A DNA stretch of 5,997 bases, from contig DAOWMA010000141.1 of assembly GCA_030643345.1 (NCBI GenBank), positions 1-5,997 on the forward strand, given 5' to 3'. The notes beneath the pieces are model-generated. The model ran no database searches, was not told the DNA's origin, and saw nothing but the letters and a program-made list of their open reading frames with translations. The DNA is from Spirochaetaceae bacterium. GTDB taxonomy: Bacteria > Spirochaetota > Spirochaetia > B11-G9. Positions within the stretch are counted from its first letter, which is position 1, and every line of letters begins with the position of its first letter. The position numbers and the translations under genes were made by a program. Below, in pieces: positions 1-5,997 of the stretch.

Positions 1-315
1 GAAGTTACAGGTGTTGTTACATTCTATTCATATTTTTCTACGGTCCCAAGGGGTAAATTTATTGTACGAGTTTGTCTGGGGACTGCCTGCTATGTTCGCG
101 GTGGAAAAGAAGTTCTTGAAGCATTTCGGAATTATTTAGGAATAAATGTGGGAGAAACTACAGAGGACAAACTCTATTCTCTGGAAATCGGACGATGTTT
201 TGGTGCATGCGGGCTGGCCCCTGTTGTCATGATAAATGATGATGTACATCAGAGGGTAAAACCTTCAAAAATCAAGGAGCTTCTTAAATCATATCAGGGA
301 GAAAATGATGAGTGA
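1..315 (+). CDS. hydC: NuoE/HydC-type [2Fe-2S] subunit of bifurcating hydrogenase (5' partial)
   Basis: The reading frame is open from the left edge to the TGA at 313-315 and gives 104 visible residues. It is the thioredoxin-like [2Fe-2S] domain of the 24 kDa NADH dehydrogenase subunit family (NuoE, HydC, HndA). The four cluster cysteines are all present: C25 and C30 in CLGTAC (CX4C), and C66 and C70 in GRCFGACGLAP (CX3C). The opening EVTGVVTFYSYF and the following TVPRGK are also typical of the family. Relatives are about 150-170 residues, so roughly 50-60 N-terminal residues (the helical part) lie outside the window. No membrane segment is seen; the protein should be cytoplasmic. In NuoE/NuoF pairs this cluster sits beside the FMN subunit, and the next gene encodes exactly such a partner, overlapping by 8 nt. 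Assignment to a hydrogenase rather than a formate dehydrogenase or complex I rests on the hydA gene downstream. Confidence 0.92.
   Translation, partial: EVTGVVTFYSYFSTVPRGKFIVRVCLGTACYVRGGKEVLEAFRNYLGINVGETTEDKLYSLEIGRCFGACGLAPVVMINDDVHQRVKPSKIKELLKSYQGENDE
296..301 (+). promoter_or_regulatory. Ribosome binding site deciding the start of the NuoF-GltD fusion gene
   Basis: AGGGAG lies inside the end of the upstream gene. It is 3 nt from the ATG at 305 but 6 nt from the ATG at 308. The second spacing is closer to the usual range, so 308 is the preferred start; the 305 start would add only one methionine. Confidence 0.6.
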
Positions 316-3300
316 CACAAAAAAGCTGACATCTGTAAAAGCACTTTCAATATTAAAAGAAAGTGCAAAGAAGAAAATGGATACTGGAAAACAGGAAATT
401 CTAATTTGCTGTGGTGCCGGGTGTATTGCCTCCGGCTCACTGGAATTGAAGAAATCTTTGGAAGATGAAATTAAAGCAGCAAATCTTGACATTGAAGTAA
501 AAGAAACCGGATGTATGGGACCATGTTCACAGGGGCCGGTAATTATGATACAGCCGGATGGAATAGTGTATGAAAGTCTTAGTACTGATAATGCTTCAAG
601 AATTATCAAAGAGCATATTATTGGTGGTAAAGTAATTGAAGACTTTGCATTCCGGAGCAGAAGTACTGGGGAAAAAGAGGCTGAAATAGAGAATATAGAT
701 TTTTTTAAACTGCAAAAGAAGATAGTTCTGAGAAATTGTGGAAAAATTAATCCTCTAAAAATAGAAGAATATATTGCAGAGAATGGGTATGAAGCACTGG
801 CAGAAATTATAGGTAAAGTGTCCGGTGAAGATGTAATTGATGAAGTAAAGCAATCGGGACTAAGAGGCCGTGGGGGTGCAGGCTTTCCAACATGGATGAA
901 ATGGAATTTCACAAAAGAAGCTGGAACCGGGCAGAAGTATGTGTTATGTAATGCTGATGAAGGTGATCCCGGAGCATTCATGGACAGAAGTGTTCTTGAA
1001 GGAGATCCTCACAGTATTATAGAAGGAATGGCCATTGCTGCATATGCAGTTGGTGCAGATAAAGGGTATGTTTATGTAAGGGCTGAATATCCTCTTGCAA
1101 TATCCCGTCTGGCAGCAGCACTGGACCAGGCAAGGGAGTATGGTCTGTTAGGGGAGAAAATTCTTGGTTCTGATTTTTCATTTGATCTTGATATAAAAAT
1201 GGGTTCAGGAGCGTTTGTATGCGGTGAGGAGACGGCCCTTATCCATTCAATAGAGGGAAAAAGAGGGGAACCCACACCAAGGCCTCCTTTCCCTGCCCAC
1301 AGCGGATTATGGGGAAAACCAACACTTCTTAACAATGTAGAAACATATGCAAATATTCCTGCTATTTTTATTAATGGAGCAAGGTGGTATGCAACTGTTG
1401 GAAGCGAAGCAAGTAAAGGAACAAAGGTATTTGCACTTGCCGGTGCAATAGAAAAATCCGGTCTTGTGGAAGTACCAATCGGCACACCATTAAGTGAAGT
1501 GATTTTTGATATTGGCGGTGGAATTAAAGATGGCAAAAACTATAAGGCAGCACAAATAGGAGGACCTTCCGGTGGATGTATTCCTAAGGAGTATCTAAAT
1601 GTGCCCCTTGATTATGATTCATTAAATGAACTTGGTGCCATTATGGGATCAGGTGGTCTTATTGTCATGGATGACAGTACCTGTATGGTTGATGTTGCAA
1701 GATATTTTCTTGAGTTTGTTCAGGAAGAATCATGCGGTAAATGTGTGCCCTGCAGGGTAGGTACTAAACGTATGCTTGAAATAATAGATCGTATTGCAGG
1801 TGGTGAAGGAGAGGAAGGGGACATAGAGAAACTGATAGAACTGGGTGAAGAGATTAAAATAACCTCCCTTTGCGGGTTAGGGCAGACAGCTCCTAATCCT
1901 GTTCTTTCAACTATCAGACATTTTCGCAGGGAATGGGAACAGCATATTAGAGACAAGCATTGTGAAGCCGGAGTGTGCGCGGGTCTTGTCAGGGCACCCT
2001 GCCAGAGTGCCTGTCCGGCTGGAGTTGATGTCCCTGGTTTTGTATCACTTGTTGGAGAGGGAAGATATGCCGAGGCACTTAAACTTCACAGGGAAAGAAA
2101 CCCATTTGCAGCTATTTGTGCCCGTGTATGTTTTCACACCTGTGAAGATAAATGCCGCAGGGCATCAATAGATGAATCTGTTTCCATTCGGGCGATAAAA
2201 CGTTTTATGGTTGATCAGGAAGTTACTGTTCAGCTTCCGCGAATGATGGAAAATTTCGAAAACGAACAAAAGAAAATTGCCATTGTCGGTGCCGGTCCGT
2301 CAGGGCTTTCCTGCGCATATTTTCTGGCAAGATTAGGCTATAAGCCTGATGTTTTTGAAGCAGGTTCCCGACCGGGAGGAATGATGGTCCAGACTATTCC
2401 CTCATACAGACTTCCAAGGGAAACCATAGCCAGAGAAATCCGTATGATTGAGAATATGGGGGTAAATATAATAACCGAACAGACATTGGGAAAAGATTTT
2501 ACAATAGAATCTCTTAAAACTGAGGGTTATACTGCAATTTTTATTGCTGTCGGAGCTTCCGAGTCTCTGGAAATGGGTTTGCAGGGAGAAGATGCAGATG
2601 GTGTAGTTCAGGCTGTACCATATCTCCAGCAGTACAATATTCGCGGATCTGTGAAAACAGGCAGACAGGTAACAGTAATAGGCGGAGGTAATGCAGCAAT
2701 TGATGCAGCACGAACTTCCCTTAGACTCGGTGCAGATAGAGTGACTATTATTTACAGAAGAAGCAGAGACGAGATGCCGGCATATCTTGAAGAAATTGAA
2801 GAAGCAGTTCATGAAGGAGTTGAACTTCTTTGTCTTACACAGCCTGTTGAAATTATTAAAGATACAAACAATTTTGTTAGTGGTGTTAAATGTATTCCAA
2901 TGAAACTTGGCGAATTCGATAAATCAGGAAGGAGAAGACCGGAAGCTGCGGAAAGTGAATCATTTAATATTAATGCAGATCAGGTAATAATTGCGATTGG
3001 TACAAGGATGGATGCAGGAAAAGTTTTTGGACAAACAGATATTGATCTTAATTCAAAATCGTTTATCAATGTCGATCCTCTTTCAGGCCAGACCTCGATA
3101 GAGGGAGTATTTGCAGGTGGGGATGCAGAGATGGGCCCTTCATCAGTTGTTAAGGCTATTGCAGGAGGAGAAAGAGCTGCAGTAGGTATAGACAAGATGT
3201 TGACTGGTTCGGACCATGCTTTCTGGAGAGAGGAAAAGGAGCTTGATACTGTGTTTGATCCGGAAGCTGATCCGGTTACATATGGAAGAGAGGATATAAA

Positions 3301-3457
3301 AGCAATACCAGTAGAGAAACGGAAACACAATTTTGATGAAGTGGAATTGCCATGGTGTGAAAATGTGGCTCAGCGTCAGAGCAAAAGGTGTCTGCGATGC
3401 GACTATGGGAAAACAGTTGCTGTTAAGCCTGGTCGAAAGGAGAAAATACATGCCTGA
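308..3457 (+). CDS. hydB: NuoF/HydB-type NADH:FMN hydrogenase subunit fused to a GltD/NfnB-type FAD/NAD(P)H oxidoreductase
   Basis: A 1049-residue soluble fusion (numbered from ATG 308). Residues ~25-110 form a thioredoxin-like [2Fe-2S] domain (C34/C35, C39, C69, C73). Residues ~135-555 are the NuoF core: FMN/NADH motifs GLRGRGGAGF (184-193), NADEGDPGAF (215-224) and GSGAFVCGEETAL (299-311), and a [4Fe-4S] site at C476, C479, C482 and C522. C459, H546, C552 and C557 resemble the zinc site of bifurcating HydB proteins. The usual C-terminal 2[4Fe-4S] ferredoxin domain is absent. Instead, residues ~560-1035 are GltD-like: cysteines C565, C569, C604, C608, C612 and C616, an FAD site GAGPSG (661-666) closed by AGGD (936-939), and an NAD(P) site GGGNAA (792-797) with YRRSRDEMPA (816-825), the pattern of NADPH-using relatives. 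A tail CLRC follows (1028-1031). The NuoF half should exchange electrons with NADH; the second half probably with NADPH, which is inference. It overlaps both neighbours by 8 nt. Confidence 0.93.
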   Translation: MSDTKKLTSVKALSILKESAKKKMDTGKQEILICCGAGCIASGSLELKKSLEDEIKAANLDIEVKETGCMGPCSQGPVIMIQPDGIVYESLSTDNASRIIKEHIIGGKVIEDFAFRSRSTGEKEAEIENIDFFKLQKKIVLRNCGKINPLKIEEYIAENGYEALAEIIGKVSGEDVIDEVKQSGLRGRGGAGFPTWMKWNFTKEAGTGQKYVLCNADEGDPGAFMDRSVLEGDPHSIIEGMAIAAYAVGADKGYVYVRAEYPLAISRLAAALDQAREYGLLGEKILGSDFSFDLDIKMGSGAFVCGEETALIHSIEGKRGEPTPRPPFPAHSGLWGKPTLLNNVETYANIPAIFINGARWYATVGSEASKGTKVFALAGAIEKSGLVEVPIGTPLSEVIFDIGGGIKDGKNYKAAQIGGPSGGCIPKEYLNVPLDYDSLNELGAIMGSGGLIVMDDSTCMVDVARYFLEFVQEESCGKCVPCRVGTKRMLEIIDRIAGGEGEEGDIEKLIELGEEIKITSLCGLGQTAPNPVLSTIRHFRREWEQHIRDKHCEAGVCAGLVRAPCQSACPAGVDVPGFVSLVGEGRYAEALKLHRERNPFAAICARVCFHTCEDKCRRASIDESVSIRAIKRFMVDQEVTVQLPRMMENFENEQKKIAIVGAGPSGLSCAYFLARLGYKPDVFEAGSRPGGMMVQTIPSYRLPRETIAREIRMIENMGVNIITEQTLGKDFTIESLKTEGYTAIFIAVGASESLEMGLQGEDADGVVQAVPYLQQYNIRGSVKTGRQVTVIGGGNAAIDAARTSLRLGADRVTIIYRRSRDEMPAYLEEIEEAVHEGVELLCLTQPVEIIKDTNNFVSGVKCIPMKLGEFDKSGRRRPEAAESESFNINADQVIIAIGTRMDAGKVFGQTDIDLNSKSFINVDPLSGQTSIEGVFAGGDAEMGPSSVVKAIAGGERAAVGIDKMLTGSDHAFWREEKELDTVFDPEADPVTYGREDIKAIPVEKRKHNFDEVELPWCENVAQRQSKRCLRCDYGKTVAVKPGRKEKIHA
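3436..3443 (+). promoter_or_regulatory. Ribosome binding site deciding the hydA start
   Basis: AAAGGAGA, with GGAG ending 7 nt before the ATG at 3450. This supports 3450 as the real start. The same frame is open further upstream to an ATG at 3333, but those 39 codons overlap the upstream coding region, lack family similarity and are read as a shadow. Confidence 0.75.
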
Positions 3458-5225
3458 AATTACTATAAACAATAAAAAACTCAACGTGGAAAATGGAACA
3501 ACAATACTGGAGGCTGCAAGAGAAGCTGAAATTGAAATTCCTACATTATGTCATCTTGAAGGGAAAACACCTCTTGGTGCCTGCAGAGTATGTCTGGTTG
3601 AAGTAGAAGGTTCTACAAATCTTTTAGCTTCATGTGCGACTCCGGTACGTGAAGGAATGAATATCTCTACAAATTCCCGAAAAGTCAGAAACGCAAGAAA
3701 AACGGTTGTTGAGTTGTTATTAAGTGAACACAAAGGTGATTGCCAATTTTGTGAGCGAAGTGAAGATTGTGAACTGAAAGAACTTGCATATAAACTTGGA
3801 ATAAGGGAAGAGAGATTTCATGTTGAGGAGGAAGCAGCTTTACTGGATAAGACAACAGCTGCACTGATTAGAGATTCCGGGAAATGCATTAAATGCAGAC
3901 GATGTGTAACAGTTTGCAATGAAGTACAGGGAGTTGGGGCCCTGTTTCCGCAGTATAGAGGATACGAAACAGAAATTGCACCAGCCTTTGCAAGAGGACT
4001 GGATTCTATTGCATGCGTACAATGCGGTCAATGTGCCGCAGTTTGTCCGGTAGGGGCAATTACCGAGAAAAGTCATATTGACGGTGTATGGAAAGCTCTT
4101 GAAGATCCTTGTAAACATGTTGTTGTTCAAACAGCACCTGCTATAAGGGCTGCTCTTGGAGAATGTTTTGATTATGAACCGGGTACTCTGGTAACCGGGA
4201 AAATGGTTACGGCCCTGAGACAGCTGGGATTTGATGCTGTCTTTGATACTAACTTTGCTGCCGATTTAACAATAATTGAAGAAGGGACTGAACTACTGAC
4301 CAGATTAAAGAAAGCAATTGTGGAAAAAGAAAAAGTTGCTCTTCCACAGTTCAGCAGCTGTTCTCCCGGGTGGGTAAGCTTTACTGAATACTATTATCCC
4401 GAATTCCTTCCAAATATTTCTACATGTAAATCTCCTCAGCAGATGTTTGGTGCTGTTGCAAAAACCTACTATGCTGAAAGGATGGGTATTGATCCGGCAG
4501 ATATTACAGTAGTTTCTGTAATGCCCTGTACTGCAAAGAAATCTGAAGCAGAAAGACCGGAGATGAATGACAGCGGTTATCAGGATGTTGACTATGTACT
4601 GACAACCCGGGAGCTCGGCCGGGTGATTAAGGAAGCAGGTATTAATTTTAAAACTCTCGAAGATGGAACTATGGATTCTCCTCTTGGGTTGTCCAGTGGT
4701 GCTGCGGATATCTTTGCCAATACCGGTGGAGTAATGGAAGCTGCATTAAGGACAGTGTGGGAGATAGTGACAAATACAGAATTACCAATGGAAAATCTCC
4801 ATGTTAAGCCGATAATGGGGCTTGAAGGGGTAAAGGAAGCTTCTGCAATAGTAACTGGAACAATTCCCGAATGGTCCTTTCTGGAAGGAGTAGAACTTAA
4901 AGTTGCTGTAGCTCATGGTCTTGGAAATGCAGGAAAACTGCTTGAAAAAATAAAAGCAGGGGAAGCTGAATATCATTTCGTTGAAATAATGACTTGTCCC
5001 GGAGGCTGCATCGGCGGTGGTGGACAACCACGGTTTACAACGGATGCAATAAGAATGGCTAGAATAGGTGCAATTTATAAAGAAGATGAAGGAAAAGAAT
5101 TAAGAAAATCCCACCTGAATCCTGAAATTACCAAAATATACGAAGAATTCCTTAAAAAACCCCTTGGTGAGAAATCTCATCATTTGCTGCATACAGAGTA
5201 TAAACAAAAAGAATTGGTTGGATAA
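3450..5225 (+). CDS. hydA: [FeFe]-hydrogenase catalytic subunit, bifurcating HydA/HndD type
   Basis: A 591-residue protein with the M3-type layout: a plant-type [2Fe-2S] domain (C34, C45, C48, C62); a His-Cys [4Fe-4S] domain with H94, C98, C101 and C107 (HX3CX2CX5C); two [4Fe-4S] clusters (C146/149/152/156 and C189/192/195/199); the H-cluster domain (~220-530); and a small-subunit-like C-terminus (~530-585). It catalyses reversible H2 oxidation/proton reduction in the cytoplasm. H-cluster motifs are L1 FSSCSPGW (301-308), L2 MPCTAKKSE (358-366) and L3 EIMTCPGGCIGGGGQP (512-527). L1 and L3 depart from the textbook TSCCPxW and ExMACxxGCxxGGGxP. E278, E281 and S324 plausibly match the proton path of Clostridium pasteurianum CpI. 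There is no signal peptide or twin-arginine motif. It starts inside the end of the fusion gene (ATGCCTGA overlap) and is probably translationally coupled to it, consistent with a HydABC-like complex. The maturases HydE, HydF and HydG are not in the window. Confidence 0.97.
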   Translation: MPEITINNKKLNVENGTTILEAAREAEIEIPTLCHLEGKTPLGACRVCLVEVEGSTNLLASCATPVREGMNISTNSRKVRNARKTVVELLLSEHKGDCQFCERSEDCELKELAYKLGIREERFHVEEEAALLDKTTAALIRDSGKCIKCRRCVTVCNEVQGVGALFPQYRGYETEIAPAFARGLDSIACVQCGQCAAVCPVGAITEKSHIDGVWKALEDPCKHVVVQTAPAIRAALGECFDYEPGTLVTGKMVTALRQLGFDAVFDTNFAADLTIIEEGTELLTRLKKAIVEKEKVALPQFSSCSPGWVSFTEYYYPEFLPNISTCKSPQQMFGAVAKTYYAERMGIDPADITVVSVMPCTAKKSEAERPEMNDSGYQDVDYVLTTRELGRVIKEAGINFKTLEDGTMDSPLGLSSGAADIFANTGGVMEAALRTVWEIVTNTELPMENLHVKPIMGLEGVKEASAIVTGTIPEWSFLEGVELKVAVAHGLGNAGKLLEKIKAGEAEYHFVEIMTCPGGCIGGGGQPRFTTDAIRMARIGAIYKEDEGKELRKSHLNPEITKIYEEFLKKPLGEKSHHLLHTEYKQKELVG

Positions 5226-5231
5226 TTAAGA

Positions 5232-5263
5232 CAGTAGGGGCAGGTCGTGACCTGCCCCTGCTG
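5232..5263. terminator. Probable bidirectional intrinsic terminator between convergent hydrogenase genes
   Basis: A near-perfect inverted repeat: 5232-5246 pairs with 5249-5263 (15 bp, one G-T pair at 5235/5260), with a GC-rich core AGGGGCAGGTC / GACCTGCCCCT and a very tight loop around GT 5247-5248. On the + strand it begins 6 nt after the hydA stop and is followed by the moderately T-rich GTTTATTTT. On the - strand it begins 6 nt after the stop of the converging gene and is followed by TCTTAATTATC. Neither T-tract is a clean run, so efficiency in either direction is uncertain. It occupies most of the only intergenic space in the window. Confidence 0.75.
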
Positions 5264-5269
5264 GAATGT

Positions 5270-5997
5270 TTATTTTGCATACTGAGGTCTTTTCTGATAA
5301 GTGGTATGAAGAAGTTCGTGAGATTTAGGACTCATGGGTTTCTCAAGAAACTCTTTGTAAACCTGAATAATCTCCGGGTTTTCATGAGACCTTCTAACAG
5401 CAGATTTCTCATCATCACTATAGATTCCTGCAATTCTTTTTTCTCTGATTTCATCGGTTGTTCCGTAAGGCTGACCACCGCCGGCAATACAGCCGCCTCT
5501 GCAAGCCATAACTTCAATAAAATGAAAAGGAGGTTCTTCACCTTTCTTTTTTGCTTCACGGACTTCATTGATGAGCTCTTCTACATGTGCCATCCCATGG
5601 GCAACTGCTACCTTAATCTCTGTTCCATCAAAATCTACAGAACCTTTTTTTACTCCATCCATACCTCTGACATCATAAACATTAACATCTTCAAGCTCTT
5701 TATCAGTTACAAGTTTATATGCAGTTCTTACGGCTGCCTCCATAACTCCACCGGTTACACCAAAGATAGTACCGGCACCTGAATAGTCTCCAATTGGGCT
5801 GTCGGCTTTTTCATCTTCCAGACTGTCAAAATCTATTCCGGAAGATTTAATAAGCCTTGCAAACTCTCTGGTTGTCAGTACAAGGTCCATATCCTGTTCC
5901 CCGGAGGCCCACATATTATCATCTCTTGTTATTTCATACTTTTTTGCTGTACAGGGCATTATTGCAACGGTATAGATGTCTTTAGGGGCAACATTAA
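5270..5997 (-). CDS. hydA: Second [FeFe]-hydrogenase catalytic subunit, C-terminal part (5' partial)
   Basis: The frame runs from the right edge (first full codon at 5995-5993) to the TAA at 5272-5270, giving 241 visible residues. It holds the second half of the H-cluster domain and the small-subunit-like C-terminus. Motif L2 MPCTAKKYE is at 5959-5933, and motif L3 EVMACRGGCIAGGGQP at 5515-5468 is fully canonical; the C-terminal helix EFLEKPMSPKSHELLH is also typical. The L2 methionine is not the start, because the frame stays open upstream and reads NVAPKDIYTVAI, which fits the strand before L2 in relatives. The N-terminal clusters and L1 lie outside, so its class cannot be settled. It differs from the + strand HydA throughout: it lacks a 10-residue insertion, has about 5 extra residues (around REAKKKGEEPP) and differs in L3. 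It is thus a distinct paralogue, probably ending a separate hydrogenase operon that runs in from the right. Confidence 0.95.
   Translation of the reverse strand, partial: NVAPKDIYTVAIMPCTAKKYEITRDDNMWASGEQDMDLVLTTREFARLIKSSGIDFDSLEDEKADSPIGDYSGAGTIFGVTGGVMEAAVRTAYKLVTDKELEDVNVYDVRGMDGVKKGSVDFDGTEIKVAVAHGMAHVEELINEVREAKKKGEEPPFHFIEVMACRGGCIAGGGQPYGTTDEIREKRIAGIYSDDEKSAVRRSHENPEIIQVYKEFLEKPMSPKSHELLHTTYQKRPQYAK

Noticed and set aside
289..981. Long open frame on the - strand opposite the fusion gene (and similar ones at 1072-1536, 1720-1956, 2402-2812, 2980-3330 and 3143-3484)
   Set aside because: Each lies wholly or almost wholly within a + strand gene with clear family motifs, and its translation shows low-complexity Ser/Pro/Ile-rich sequence with no recognisable domain. 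They are antisense shadows.
308..1960. The fusion as a respiratory complex I NuoF
   Set aside because: Complex I NuoF has no N-terminal thioredoxin-like [2Fe-2S] domain and no GltD-like extension, and the next gene is an [FeFe]-hydrogenase rather than nuoG and membrane subunits.
3333..3449. N-terminal extension of HydA by 39 residues from an ATG at 3333
   Set aside because: These codons are out of frame within the end of the upstream gene and have no ribosome binding site of note, while the ATG at 3450 has AAAGGAGA 7 nt upstream and gives the usual N-terminus of the [2Fe-2S] domain.
5232..5263. Inverted repeat as an insertion-sequence end or attachment site
   Set aside because: There is no transposase or integrase, no flanking direct repeat, and its position exactly between two convergent stop codons is better explained by termination.
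5306..5782. + strand open frame opposite the second hydrogenase
   Set aside because: It is antisense to a protein with the L3 H-cluster motif and encodes no recognisable domain.
5270..5959. A short complete - strand protein starting at the methionine of MPCTAKKYE
   Set aside because: This methionine is in the conserved L2 motif of the H-cluster domain and the frame remains open with matching sequence to the window edge, so the gene is a partial one cut by the window.

Overview
The window carries one operon end on the + strand and the end of a converging gene on the - strand. All of it belongs to cytoplasmic, oxygen-sensitive hydrogen metabolism. It suggests an obligately anaerobic, moderately AT-rich bacterium that ferments, respires sulfate or lives syntrophically. 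The sequence alone does not fix the phylum; Desulfobacterota, Spirochaetota and anaerobic Bacillota are all plausible. No mobile elements, tRNAs, rRNAs or CRISPR arrays are visible.

Layout: (1) bases 1-315, the C-terminal part of a NuoE/HydC-type [2Fe-2S] subunit whose start lies left of the window; (2) 308-3457, a 1049-residue protein joining a complete NuoF/HydB-type NADH:FMN subunit to a complete GltD/NfnB-type FAD and NAD(P)H module; (3) 3450-5225, a 591-residue [FeFe]-hydrogenase catalytic subunit with its full relay of iron-sulfur clusters; (4) 5226-5269, a short intergenic gap filled by a strong inverted repeat that probably stops transcription from both sides; (5) 5270-5997 on the - strand, the C-terminal half of a second, clearly different [FeFe]-hydrogenase, cut by the right edge.

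The three + strand genes overlap by 8 nt at each junction and each internal start has a Shine-Dalgarno sequence, so they look like a translationally coupled hydC-hydB-hydA set of the electron-bifurcating (HydABC / HndACD) type. In known relatives NADH is oxidised or NAD+ reduced at the FMN of HydB, and ferredoxin and H2 are handled through HydA. Here HydB lacks the usual C-terminal 2[4Fe-4S] ferredoxin domain and has a GltD-like flavoprotein in its place. The inferred complex could therefore connect NADH, a second pyridine nucleotide (probably NADPH), ferredoxin and H2. This fusion, the unusual placement of its cysteine ligands and the variant active-site motifs of HydA are the most interesting parts of the window.
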